Positions 51,629 through 59,909 of a stretch of DNA of 64,000 nucleotides are shown here, piece by piece (positions within the stretch are counted from its first letter, which is position 1; every line of letters starts with the position of its first letter). The translations under genes and the position numbers were made by a program. The notes under the pieces are model-generated. The model was not told the DNA's origin. It made no database searches and saw nothing but the letters and a program-made list of their open reading frames with translations. The stretch comes from Streptomyces sp. HUAS CB01 (GTDB lineage: Bacteria; Actinomycetota; Actinomycetes; Streptomycetales; Streptomycetaceae). The stretch covers positions 6,541,501 through 6,605,500 of the forward strand of contig NZ_CP129137.1 of NCBI RefSeq assembly GCF_030406905.1, in the 5' to 3' direction.

Positions 51629-53452
51629 TCAGCGGTACAGCGCGTCCACCTCGGTCGCGTACGCCGTCTCGATCGCCTTGCGCTTCAGCTTCAGCGACGG
51701 CGTCAGCAGCCCGTGCTCCTCGCTGAACGGATGCGCCAGTATCCGGAAGGTACGGATGGACTCGGCCTGCGACACCAGGGTGTTGGCGGCCACCACCGCC
51801 CGGCGGATCTCCATCTCCAGGTCCGGGTCGCGCACGAGGTCCCCCGGTTTCATCGGCGGCCGGTTGCGCATCGCGAGCCAGTGCTCGACGGACTCGTGGT
51901 CCACGGTGACCAGCGCCGCGATGTAGGGGCGGTCGTTGCCGACGACGATGCACTGGGCCACCAGGGGGTGGGCCCGCACCCGCTCCTCCAGCCCGATCGG
52001 CGACACGCTCTTGCCGCCCGAGGTCACCAGGATCTCCTTCTTCCGCCCGGTGATCGTCAGATAGCCGTCCTCGTCCAGCGCCCCCAGGTCGCCGGTGGCC
52101 AGCCAGCCGTCCTTGAGGACGGCGTCCGTCGCCTTGGGGTCGTTGAGATAACCGGAGAAGACCTGCGGCCCGTGCAGCCACACCTCGCCGTCCTCGGCGA
52201 TGTGGACCGTCGTGCCGGGGATCGGCTGCCCGACCGTGCCGTACTTGGTGCGCTCCGGGGGGTTGGCGGTGGCGGCGGCGGAGGACTCCGTCAGCCCGAA
52301 GCCCTCGAAGACGGTGACGCCGGCGCCCGCGAAGAACAGCCCGAGTCTGCGGTCCATGGCCGAACCGCCGGACATCGCGTGCCGTACCCGGCCGCCCAGG
52401 GCCTCGCGGACCTTGGTGTACACGACCTTCTCGAAGAACTGGTGCTGCAGGCGCAGGCTCGCCGACGGGCCGGGGCCGAGACCGAAGGCGCGGTGTTCCA
52501 CGGCCTCCGCGTACCGCACCGCCACGTCCACGGCCTTGTCGAACGGACCGGACTTGCCCGCGGCCTCCGCCTTCCGCCGGGCGGCGTTGAAGACCTTCTC
52601 GAAGATGTAGGGGACGGCCAGGACGAACGTCGGCCGGAACGAGGCGAGGTCGGCGATCAGGGCGGTCGCCTGGAGCACCGGCTGGTGGCCCAGCTTGACC
52701 CTGCCGAGGATCGCCGCCACCTCCACCATCCGGCCGAAGACGTGCGCGAGCGGCAGGAAGAGCAGCGTCGCGGCCTCGTCGCCCGGCTTGGAGTGGAAGA
52801 CGGGCTCCCAGCGGCCGACGAGCGTCTCGGTCTCGTACATGAAGTTGGCGTGGGTGAGCACGCACCCCTTGGGCCGGCCGGTGGTCCCGGAGGTGTAGAT
52901 CACCGTGGCGACGGACTCCGGGGTCACGGCCCTGCGGTGCCGGTGCACCACGTCGTCGTCGATGTGCTCGCCCGCCGCGACGAGTTCGTCTACGGCGCCC
53001 TTGTCGAGCTGCCAGAGCCGCTTGAGGTGCGGCAGCCGGTCGATGACGGAGCCGATCGTCATCGCGTGGTCCTCGTGCTCCACCATGCAGGCCGAGACCT
53101 CGGCGTCGTGCATCATCCACAGGACCTGCTCGGCGGACGAGGTGGGGTAGACGGGTACGGACTGGGCGCCCACCGCCCACAGCGCGAAGTCGAACAGCGT
53201 CCACTCGTACCGGGTGCGGCACATGATCGCGACGCGGTCGCCGAACCGCACCCCGTGGGCGAGCAGTCCCTTGGCGAGCGCCAGCACCTCGTCCCGGAAC
53301 TCGGCGGACGTCACGTCGTGCCAGTCGCCGTCCTCGTCCTTGCGGCCCAGGGCGACCCGGCCGGGGTCGGTCCGGGCGTGGTCGAACACGGCATCCGCCA
53401 GCCCGCCGACAGGGGGTGCCGTCGCCAAGGGGGGAACCGTGAACTCACGCAA
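51629..53452 (-). CDS. Long-chain fatty-acid--CoA ligase (AMP-dependent synthetase)
   Basis: Product of 607 residues. The adenylation motifs are complete: VIYTSGTTGRPKGCVLTH (A3, about residue 185), FEGFGLTESSA (A5), GWLATGDLG (A7), TGRKKEILVTSGGK (A8) and a C-terminal domain ending SLKLKRKAIE, where the conserved Lys lies. It activates fatty acids to acyl-CoA via acyl-AMP and is of the FadD15/FACL group common in actinobacteria. TTG 53452 is chosen because AAGGAG lies seven bases upstream (REFTVPPLA start). There are no adjacent beta-oxidation genes. It converges with the broken lyase. Confidence 0.93.
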   Translation of the reverse strand: MREFTVPPLATAPPVGGLADAVFDHARTDPGRVALGRKDEDGDWHDVTSAEFRDEVLALAKGLLAHGVRFGDRVAIMCRTRYEWTLFDFALWAVGAQSVPVYPTSSAEQVLWMMHDAEVSACMVEHEDHAMTIGSVIDRLPHLKRLWQLDKGAVDELVAAGEHIDDDVVHRHRRAVTPESVATVIYTSGTTGRPKGCVLTHANFMYETETLVGRWEPVFHSKPGDEAATLLFLPLAHVFGRMVEVAAILGRVKLGHQPVLQATALIADLASFRPTFVLAVPYIFEKVFNAARRKAEAAGKSGPFDKAVDVAVRYAEAVEHRAFGLGPGPSASLRLQHQFFEKVVYTKVREALGGRVRHAMSGGSAMDRRLGLFFAGAGVTVFEGFGLTESSAAATANPPERTKYGTVGQPIPGTTVHIAEDGEVWLHGPQVFSGYLNDPKATDAVLKDGWLATGDLGALDEDGYLTITGRKKEILVTSGGKSVSPIGLEERVRAHPLVAQCIVVGNDRPYIAALVTVDHESVEHWLAMRNRPPMKPGDLVRDPDLEMEIRRAVVAANTLVSQAESIRTFRILAHPFSEEHGLLTPSLKLKRKAIETAYATEVDALYR

Positions 53453-53876
53453 TGACCTGCTCCTTGTGGCGCTCCGCACAGCGCCGGTGACGGTACCCCA
53501 CCGGGCGTTCGTGCGGGAGGGCCTTCAGTAACTCGGCACATTTCGCATCGACGCTGGTCAGCCGCATGAATTCGGCCAACCCTGGTGTGGGCAGGCCGGG
53601 TTCTGACCGAAGAGTAAGTGACACCCGCAAGAATCTGCACCGAATCTGTACGCGGTGAACACGCCCCGGTCTGCCTTCTGTGTCCGTTTTGGGGGTCCGC
53701 GGCCGGAGTTCGGCCGTACCCGCCCGGACCCGGCTTCCGTGACCGGGCCCCGGCTTCCGTGAACCGGCTCCGGCTCCGCGGCCCTGCCCCGGCTCCAGGC
53801 GCCCGCCCGGGCCTCCCCGGCCAGGCGCCCGGCCGGGCTCCGGCTTCCGCCGCGCGGCCCGCTCCGGACGCCGCCG
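53453..53876. other. Promoter region of the acyl-CoA ligase and low-complexity gap
   Basis: No gene is supported. The section 53530-53660 is comparatively AT-rich (for example GAGTAAGTGACACC and AAGAATCTGCACCGAATCTG) and should hold the ligase promoter. CGGCTTCCGTGA recurs at about 53730 and 53751 within a degenerate CCGGCTCC repeat. Confidence 0.5.
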
Positions 53877-54773
53877 TCAGCGGGTGCCGTCGGCCGGGCG
53901 GGGCCGCCGGTCGACGCCGGCGAGGATCGCGGCGGCGAGCGCGTCCGCCGCCTGCTGGGTGCCGCGGCGCGCACCGGCCCGGTGGCCGTGCAGCAGCACG
54001 AAGTCCACGTCCCCCAGGTCCGGCAGCCCCGCGCGGGCCGTCACCGGCGCAAGTCCCGCCGGGATCAGCCCGCGGGTATGGGCCATCACGCCCAGCCCCG
54101 CGCGTGCCGCCGCGACCAGTGCGCTCAGGCTCCCGCTGGTGCAGGCGATGCGCCACGGGCGGCCGTGCGCCTCCAGCACCTCCAGGGCCCGGGCCCGCGT
54201 GATGCCCGGCGGCGGGAACACGATCAGCGGCACCGGCCGGTCCGGGTCCAGCCGAAGCTGCGGGGCGCCGATCCAGGTGAGCGCGTCCTGCCAGACCAGC
54301 TCGCCGTGGGTGCCGCCGGTGCGGCGCTTGGCGAGGACGAGGTCGAGCCGGCCCGCCTCCAGTTGCTCGTGCAGCGTGCCGGACAGCTCGACGGTCAGCT
54401 CCAGGTCGACCTCGGGATGGTCGCGCCGGAACGACTCCAGGATCTCGGGGAGCCGGGTCAGGACGAAGTCCTCGGAGGCACCGAAGCGGAGCCGGCCCCG
54501 CAGACGGGTTCCCGTGAAGAAGGCGGCCGCCCGTTCGTGCGCCTCCAGGATGGTCCGTGCGAAGCCGAGCATCGCCTCGCCGTCCTCCGTGAGCTCCACG
54601 CCGTGGGTGTCCCGGGTGAACAGCTGCCGCCCCGCCGCCTCCTCGAGGCGCCGCACGTGCTGGCTGACCGTCGACTGCCGCACGCCCAGCCGGCGGGCCG
54701 CCTGGGTGAAGCTGAGTGTCTGCGCCACGGCGAGGAACGTGCGCAGCTGACCGGGGTCGTACACGCCGCCCAT
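53877..54773 (-). CDS. LysR family regulator, divergent from the BASS transporter
   Basis: Product of 298 residues. The DNA-binding domain is at 5-62 (QLRTFLAVAQTLSFTQAARRLGVRQSTVSQHVRRLEEAAGR) and the effector domain at about 90-290 (GRLRFGASEDFVLTRLPEIL, LDLVLAKRRTGGTHGELVW, ARAGLGVMAHTRGLIPAGL). It starts at ATG 54773, nine bases from a 19-bp dyad (54783-54801) that fits a LysR T-N11-A site, so it probably represses itself and activates the divergent transporter gene. Confidence 0.92.
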   Translation of the reverse strand: MGGVYDPGQLRTFLAVAQTLSFTQAARRLGVRQSTVSQHVRRLEEAAGRQLFTRDTHGVELTEDGEAMLGFARTILEAHERAAAFFTGTRLRGRLRFGASEDFVLTRLPEILESFRRDHPEVDLELTVELSGTLHEQLEAGRLDLVLAKRRTGGTHGELVWQDALTWIGAPQLRLDPDRPVPLIVFPPPGITRARALEVLEAHGRPWRIACTSGSLSALVAAARAGLGVMAHTRGLIPAGLAPVTARAGLPDLGDVDFVLLHGHRAGARRGTQQAADALAAAILAGVDRRPRPADGTR

Positions 54774-54782
54774 TCTAGCCGC

Positions 54783-54801
54783 TCATCGCGAATCGTGATG
54801 A
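54783..54801. promoter_or_regulatory. LysR-type operator dyad
   Basis: TCATCGCGAATCGTGATGA has 9-base arms that match at 8 of 9 positions around a central A. It includes the T-N11-A signature and lies between the LysR start (54773, reverse) and the transporter start (54890, forward). Confidence 0.55.
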
Positions 54802-54889
54802 CAGTAAGTGCGGTGTACGGGATTCCCGATCGCCCGGGAGGCGTGGACGATGGAGAGGGCACGATCCGCACCGAGAGCAAGTGGAGCCC

Positions 54890-55918
54890 ATGAGCCGCCG
54901 CACCTCCTCCCGACCGCCGTTCCGGCTGCCGGTCGATCCGTACGTCCTCGTGCTCCTCGGCACCGTGCTCCTCGCGGCACTGCTCCCCGCCTCCGGCACC
55001 GCGGCCGACGTCGCGGGCGGAGCCTCCACCGGGGCCGTCGCCCTGCTCTTCTTCCTGTACGGGGCCCGGCTCTCGGCCCGGGAGGCGCTGGACGGACTGC
55101 GCCACTGGCGGCTCCACACGACCGTCCTGGCCGCCACCTTCGTCGTGTTCCCGCTGCTGGGTCTCGCCGCGGGCGGTCTCGTCCCCGCCGTGCTGACCCC
55201 GTCGCTCCACGACGGACTGCTCTTCCTCTGTCTGGTGCCGTCGACGATCCAGTCCTCGATCGCCTTCACGTCGATGGCCCGCGGAAACGTCCCCGCGGCG
55301 ATCTGCGCGGGATCCTTCTCCAGCCTCGCCGGGATCGTGCTCACCCCGCTGCTGGCCGCCCTCCTGCTCGGCAGCGGCACCGGCGGCTTCTCGGCGGACG
55401 GGCTGCTGAGGATCGTGCTCCAGCTGCTGGTGCCGTTCCTGGCGGGGCAGTTGCTGCGCCACTGGATCGCGGGCTTCCTCGCACGCCGGCGCCGGCTCCT
55501 GGGCATCGTGGACCGCGGCTCGATCGTGCTGGTCGTCTACACCGCCTTCAGCCAGGGCACGGTGGCCGGTGTCTGGCACCAGGTCACCCCGGTGCGGCTG
55601 GGCGCGCTGCTGCTCGTCGAGGCGGTGCTGCTCGCGGTGATGCTCACCCTGACGTGGTACGGGCCCGCATGGCTCGGCTTCGGCCGCGCGGACCGCGTCG
55701 CCGTCCAGTTCGCCGGCGCGGAGAAGAGCCTGGCCGCGGGGCTGCCGATGGCGAGCGTCCTCTTCGGTGCGCAGGCGAGCCTTGCCGTGCTGCCGCTGAT
55801 GCTGTTCCACCAGCTGCAGTTGATGGTCTGCGCGGTCATCGCCGAACGGCGCGCGCGGGACCCGCGACCGGCCGAGGCCGGGCCCGGGCCCACCCGGGCC
55901 CGGGTTCCGGCGCGCTGA
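54890..55918 (+). CDS. Bile acid:sodium symporter family transporter (YfeH/BASS type)
   Basis: Product of 342 residues with about ten helices. The BASS/SBF-like signature regions are GAVALLFFLYGARLSAREAL, LLFLCLVPSTIQSSIAFTSMARGN (the crossing-helix motif with PSTIQSS) and VAVQFAGAEKSLAAGLPMA. Such proteins move organic anions with sodium; the substrate is unknown. ATG 54890 is preceded by GTGGAG. It is transcribed divergently from the LysR gene across an intergenic region with a LysR-type dyad, so induction by an organic anion is probable. A strong hairpin lies between it and fdhD. Confidence 0.9.
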   Translation: MSRRTSSRPPFRLPVDPYVLVLLGTVLLAALLPASGTAADVAGGASTGAVALLFFLYGARLSAREALDGLRHWRLHTTVLAATFVVFPLLGLAAGGLVPAVLTPSLHDGLLFLCLVPSTIQSSIAFTSMARGNVPAAICAGSFSSLAGIVLTPLLAALLLGSGTGGFSADGLLRIVLQLLVPFLAGQLLRHWIAGFLARRRRLLGIVDRGSIVLVVYTAFSQGTVAGVWHQVTPVRLGALLLVEAVLLAVMLTLTWYGPAWLGFGRADRVAVQFAGAEKSLAAGLPMASVLFGAQASLAVLPLMLFHQLQLMVCAVIAERRARDPRPAEAGPGPTRARVPAR

Positions 55919-56062
55919 ACGGTGCCGACGATCCGCGCCCGCGCCCGCCCGTCCCGCCGCCCGGTCCGGCTCGGGCGCCGGCGCACTGAACCGCGCCCGG
56001 GCCCGACTGCTGCCGCGGGCCGGCGCATCGGGCGAGGCTCCTCGGGATGGCCCCGCGGGGAA

Positions 56063-56104
56063 GGACCCGGCCGGCGCAGGGGGCGCTCCCCGCCGGCCGG
56101 GCCC
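56063..56104. terminator. Bidirectional hairpin between BASS transporter and fdhD
   Basis: GGACCCGGCCGGC (56063-56075) and GCCGGCCGGGCCC (56092-56104) pair at 12 of 13 positions around a 16-base loop, between convergent stops at 55918 and 56106. Confidence 0.65.
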
Positions 56105-56105
56105 G

Positions 56106-56945
56106 TCACACCCCCGAGTGAAGGGCGATGCGCTCCTCGCCCGCGTACACGTTCATGTCCGGGCCGCGCAGAAAGCCGACCAGGGTCAGCCCGGTCTCGG
56201 CCGCCAGGTCGACGGCCAGCGACGACGGCGCGGAGACCGCCGCGAGCACCGGGATCCCCGCCATCACGGCCTTCTGCGCCAGCTCGAACGACGCCCGGCC
56301 CGACACCAGCAGGATGACCCGCGACAGCGGCAGCAGGTCCTCGCGCACCGCGCGGCCGATCAGCTTGTCCACGGCGTTGTGCCGGCCGACGTCCTCGCGG
56401 ACGTCGAGCAGTTCGCCCTCCTCGGAGAACAGCGCCGCGGCGTGCAGCCCCCCGGTCCGGTCGAAGACCCGCTGCGCGGCGCGCAACCGGTCGGGGAGGC
56501 CGGAGAGCAGTCCGGGCTCGATCCGGACCGGGGGAGTGTCGGCGATGGGGAACCGGGCGGTGGTGCGTACCGCGTCGAGGCTGGCCTTGCCGCACAGTCC
56601 GCAGGACGACGTCGTGTAGACGTTGCGTTCGAGCGTGATGTCGGGGACGGGTACGCCCGGCGCGAGCTGCACGTCGACGACGTTGTACGTGTTGGTGCCG
56701 TCGTCCTTGGCGCCGGCGCAGTAGACGATCGACCGCAGCTCCGACGCGGAGCCGATCACGCCCTCGCTGACCAGGAACCCGGCCGCGAGCGCGAAGTCGT
56801 CGCCCGGGGTGCGCATGGTGACCGCCAGGGGGCGGCCGTTCAGCCGGATCTCGAGGGGTTCCTCGGCGACCAGCGTGTCCGGGCGGGCGGTCACCGCCCC
56901 GTTCCTGATCCGGATGGTGCGGCGGCGCTCGGTGACCCGTCCCAT
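56106..56945 (-). CDS. fdhD: Formate dehydrogenase accessory sulfurtransferase FdhD
   Basis: Product of 279 residues. FdhD takes sulfur from a cysteine desulfurase and places it on the molybdenum cofactor so that formate dehydrogenase becomes active. The Cys pair is Cys115 and Cys118 in SSCGLCGK. Other family marks are EEPLEIRLNGRPLAVTMRTPGDD near 28-50, DVGRHNAVDKLIG near 190 and VSGRASFELAQKAVMAGIP near 213. ATG 56945 (MGRVTERRRT) is the conserved start; an upstream ATG would add 33 unconserved residues. No formate dehydrogenase gene is in the window, so its client lies elsewhere. Confidence 0.95.
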   Translation of the reverse strand: MGRVTERRRTIRIRNGAVTARPDTLVAEEPLEIRLNGRPLAVTMRTPGDDFALAAGFLVSEGVIGSASELRSIVYCAGAKDDGTNTYNVVDVQLAPGVPVPDITLERNVYTTSSCGLCGKASLDAVRTTARFPIADTPPVRIEPGLLSGLPDRLRAAQRVFDRTGGLHAAALFSEEGELLDVREDVGRHNAVDKLIGRAVREDLLPLSRVILLVSGRASFELAQKAVMAGIPVLAAVSAPSSLAVDLAAETGLTLVGFLRGPDMNVYAGEERIALHSGV

Positions 56946-57087
56946 GGTGATCAGTCCCGACTCTGTGCGGTGGAGGTGCGCGGTACGGCGCACGGCCTCG
57001 CGCGGGTGCGGCGAGGCGCTCCCGACGATCTCATTGTCCTGCACCGAACGCCGCGCCCGGCACGGGCGGGCACCGCCCGTGCCGTTC

Positions 57088-58059
57088 TCATGCCGCGCTC
57101 CTCGTCGCCAGCAGGTCCGAAATGGCCGCCACCGTACGGAGCGTGGGCACCGGCACCCCGGTGATCCCGGCGAGCTCCACCACGGCGGCGAGCAGCACGT
57201 CCAGCTCCAGCGGCTTGCCCTTCTCCAAGTCCTGCAGCGTGGAGGTGCGGTGGTCGCCGACCCGCTCCGCGCCGGCGAGACGCCGCTCCACGGAGATCGC
57301 GGGCCGGCATCCCAGGGCGGCCGCGACCTCCAGGGTCTCGGTCATCATCAGCCCGATGACCTCACGGGTGGTGCGGTGGAGGCACATCTCCCGCATCGTC
57401 GCCCGGGTGAGCGCGCTGATCGGGTTGAAGGAGATGTTGCCGAGCAGCTTGATCCAGATGTCGTGGCGCACCTCCGGCTCCACCGGGCACTTCAGGCCGC
57501 CCTCGCGCATCGCCTCGCTGAACCCGAGACAGCGCGCGGAGACGGAGCGGTCGGGTTCGCCGATGGAGAAGCGGGTGCCTTCCAGGTGGCGGACGACCCC
57601 GGGGCCCGCCAGCTCCGTCGCCGCGTAGACGACGCAGCCCACCGCGCGCTCGGGAGCGAGGACGGCGCTGACGGCACCGCCGGGGTCCACACTCTCGATG
57701 CGCTGTCCGTCGTACGGGCCGCCGTGCCGGTGGAAGTACCACCAGGGAATGCCGTTCTGGGCGGCGACGATCGTGGTGCCGTCCCGGAGCAGGGGCTCGA
57801 TCAGCGGCCCGCACGCCGCGTACGCGTTGGCCTTGAGGCCCAGGAAGACGTGGTCGACCGGGCCGACGTCGGCCGGGCGGTCGGTGGCGTGGACCCGCGC
57901 GGTGAAGTCGCCGCGCGGACTCAGTACCCGTACACCGTGCCGCCTCATGGCCGCCAGATGCGCTCCACGGGCGATGAGATGGACATCGGCGCCGGCGCGG
58001 TCGAGCGCGGCTCCGACGTAGGCGCCGATCGCACCGGCGCCGACGACTGCGACTTTCAC
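57088..58059 (-). CDS. 2-dehydropantoate 2-reductase-like (PanE/ApbA) oxidoreductase
   Basis: Product of 323 residues. The NADP-binding start is KVAVVGAGAIGAYVGAALDRAG, followed by VDHVFLGLKANAYA and the two-domain ketopantoate reductase C-terminus (DIWIKLLGNISFNPISALTRATM, with the catalytic Lys in IKLLGN, and GKPLELDVLLAAVVELA). Family members reduce ketopantoate or related 2-keto acids, and paralogues are common, so a role in pantothenate synthesis is not assured. GTG 58059 starts the Rossmann fold directly. It is divergent from the VOC gene across a region holding a FadR-type operator. Confidence 0.9.
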   Translation of the reverse strand: MKVAVVGAGAIGAYVGAALDRAGADVHLIARGAHLAAMRRHGVRVLSPRGDFTARVHATDRPADVGPVDHVFLGLKANAYAACGPLIEPLLRDGTTIVAAQNGIPWWYFHRHGGPYDGQRIESVDPGGAVSAVLAPERAVGCVVYAATELAGPGVVRHLEGTRFSIGEPDRSVSARCLGFSEAMREGGLKCPVEPEVRHDIWIKLLGNISFNPISALTRATMREMCLHRTTREVIGLMMTETLEVAAALGCRPAISVERRLAGAERVGDHRTSTLQDLEKGKPLELDVLLAAVVELAGITGVPVPTLRTVAAISDLLATRSAA

Positions 58060-58135
58060 GTGGGGCTCTCCGTTCGGTCGAGGGGAACCGAGAAACCGGC
58101 TGCGCAGCAGCAACGGGCACTGCATGTCGACGATA

Positions 58136-58150
58136 TATTGTCTACAGTAT
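58136..58150. promoter_or_regulatory. FadR/GntR-type operator 1, in the panE-like/VOC divergent promoter
   Basis: TATTGTCTACAGTAT contains T-N-GT-NN-AC (the FadR-class pattern T-N-G-T-N-N-A-C-N-A, last base changed). It matches the reverse complement of 59852-59866 at 13 of 15 bases. It lies in an AT-rich island within otherwise GC-rich DNA. Confidence 0.6.
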
Positions 58151-58231
58151 GGACTTCCCGCCGACAAGGCGTGCGACAAGGCGTGTGGCAGCGTGGACGG
58201 GAACACCCTCGTCGTACGACAGGAGCCCGCG

Positions 58232-58588
58232 ATGGCCGGGGAGATCTCGTTCTTCGAACTCGGCGTGGACGATCCCAGGAAGGCCCGCACCTTCTACGGC
58301 AACCTCTTCGGCTGGACCTTCGAGGACGCGCCCGGCGGCACCGGCTTCGCGATCACCACGCCCACCGTCCCCGGCGGAGTGCACGGCGCCGACGCCGGAG
58401 CCGCGCCCTACGTCTTCTTCAAGGTCGACGACCTCGCGTCCGCGCTCGAACGGATCGTGGAACTGGGCGGCACGGTCGAGGACCCCGACGCCGGCACGGA
58501 GGACGGCGCCGAACGCTTCGGCCGCTTCCGCTTCTGCCGCGACGACCAGGGCTCGCCCTTCGGGATCCACGAGCCGCCGGCGCGGTGA
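58232..58588 (+). CDS. VOC family protein (YdeN/glyoxalase-like)
   Basis: Product of 118 residues with the short VOC fold: ISFFELGVDDPRKARTFYGNLFGWTF at 5-30, VPGGVHGADAGAAPYVFFKVDDL and a C-terminal FRFCRDDQGSPFGIHEPP. The pattern is that of the bacterial VOC proteins annotated as lactoylglutathione-lyase-like; the enzymatic reaction is not known. AGGAG is seven bases before ATG 58232. The 5' untranslated region of about 80 bases includes the GntR operator at 58136, so it is probably controlled by the FCD-GntR encoded 1.7 kb downstream. Confidence 0.88.
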   Translation: MAGEISFFELGVDDPRKARTFYGNLFGWTFEDAPGGTGFAITTPTVPGGVHGADAGAAPYVFFKVDDLASALERIVELGGTVEDPDAGTEDGAERFGRFRFCRDDQGSPFGIHEPPAR

Positions 58589-58891
58589 ACCCCGGCCGGG
58601 ATCGCTCCGCCCGGCGCGAGGGGATGCGGCGGACCCACCCGACCGGCCCGCGCACACCCGTGCCGACCGCACCCGCACCGGTCGCCGACCGTGCCCGTCC
58701 CCGCCGCTGCCCGCGCCCCCGTCCCGCGCCCACGCCGGTCCCGGGCGCTCGCGCGGCCCCCGCGCAGACCGCCGACTGGGCGGAGCCTCCAACCCGCGCG
58801 GGTGAATCCTGTGGGTTCGGCCGCCCTCGTACCCGCCGGTCGCTGACGAGACTGTTGGCTCCTGACCTCGACACAAAGGGGGTGCCCGGGC
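58589..58891. other. Gene-free gap before the ketoacyl synthase gene
   Basis: No repeat or gene is seen. The final 60 bases include CTGTTGGCTCC and the ribosome site AAAGGGGG before ATG 58892; no convincing -10/-35 pair was recognised. Confidence 0.5.
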
Positions 58892-59836
58892 ATGACCGGC
58901 ACTCGTATCGCCGCGCTCGGCCACCACCGGCCCGCCCGGGTACTCACCAACGAAGACCTGGTGCGGATGGTCGACACCAGCGACGAGTGGATCACCAGCA
59001 GGGTCGGTATCCGGACACGCCACATCGCGGGCCCCGACGAACCGGTCGACGAACTCGCCGCCCACGCCGCCGGGAAGGCCCTCGCCGCGGCCGGGCTCAC
59101 CCCCGCCGACATCGATCTCGTCCTCGTCGCCACCTCGACCGCGATCGACCGCTCCCCGAACACCGCGGCCCGCGTCGCCGCCCGGCTGGGGATGGCCTCC
59201 CCGGCGGTCATGGACCTCAACGTCGTCTGCGCCGGCTTCACCCACGCCCTCGCCACCGCCGACCACGCGATCCGGGCCGGCTCCGCGCTCCGCGCCCTCG
59301 TCATCGGCGCCGACAAGATGTCCGCAGTCGCCGACTGGACCGACCGCACCACCTGCGTCCTCGTCGGCGACGGGGCGGGTGCCGCGGTGGTCGAGGCGTG
59401 CGACGAGCGCGAGGCGGGCATCGGACCCGTGCTGTGGGGTTCGGTCCCCGAGATGGGCCACGCGGTGCGGATCGAGGGCACGCCACCCCGGTTCGCGCAG
59501 GAGGGCCAGTCCGTCTACCGCTGGGCGACGACCCAGCTCCCGCCGATCGCCCGCCGGGTCTGCGAACGGGCCTCGGTCGCGCCGGAGGACCTCGCCGCCG
59601 TCGTACTGCACCAGGCCAACCTGCGGATCATCGAGCCCGTCGCCGAGCGGATCGGCGCGGTGAACGCCGTCGTCGCCCGTGATGTCGTCGACTCCGGCAA
59701 CACCTCGGCCGCCTCGATCCCGATCGCCCTGTCCCGGCTGGTCGAACGCGGGGACATCCCGTCCGGCACGCCCGCGCTCCTCTTCGGATTCGGCGGAAAC
59801 CTGTCGTACGCGGGTCAGGTCGTCCGCTGCCCCTGA
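58892..59836 (+). CDS. Beta-ketoacyl-ACP synthase III-type condensing enzyme
   Basis: Product of 314 residues. The FabH catalytic triad is complete: Cys113 in LNVVCAGFTHAL, His240 in VVLHQANLRI and Asn270 in SGNTSAAS. The glycine-rich end GFGGNLSYAGQVV is also typical. KAS III condenses an acyl-CoA with malonyl-ACP; secondary-metabolism paralogues use other acyl donors or act as acyltransferases. It is not inside a fab operon here, which would hold fabD, acpP and fabF, so a specialised role is likely. AAAGGGGG precedes ATG 58892. It lies upstream of the FCD-GntR gene. Confidence 0.92.
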   Translation: MTGTRIAALGHHRPARVLTNEDLVRMVDTSDEWITSRVGIRTRHIAGPDEPVDELAAHAAGKALAAAGLTPADIDLVLVATSTAIDRSPNTAARVAARLGMASPAVMDLNVVCAGFTHALATADHAIRAGSALRALVIGADKMSAVADWTDRTTCVLVGDGAGAAVVEACDEREAGIGPVLWGSVPEMGHAVRIEGTPPRFAQEGQSVYRWATTQLPPIARRVCERASVAPEDLAAVVLHQANLRIIEPVAERIGAVNAVVARDVVDSGNTSAASIPIALSRLVERGDIPSGTPALLFGFGGNLSYAGQVVRCP

Positions 59837-59851
59837 GGGATTGCGCTCGGT

Positions 59852-59866
59852 AGACTGTAGACGATA
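59852..59866. promoter_or_regulatory. FadR/GntR-type operator 2, before the FCD-GntR gene
   Basis: AGACTGTAGACGATA, read in reverse complement, is TATCGTCTACAGTCT and matches operator 1 at 13 of 15 bases. It ends 43 bases before ATG 59910 and overlaps a possible -10 element, TAGACT (59851-59856), which suggests autorepression. Confidence 0.6.
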
Positions 59867-59909
59867 GCCAATTGCCGTCGCGTTGGTGCCGAGGACCGAG
59901 GGGGACCCG

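Noticed and set aside
56106..57044. Longer FdhD starting at 57044
   Set aside because: The extra 33 residues show no family similarity, and the conserved start MGRVTERRRT lies at 56945.
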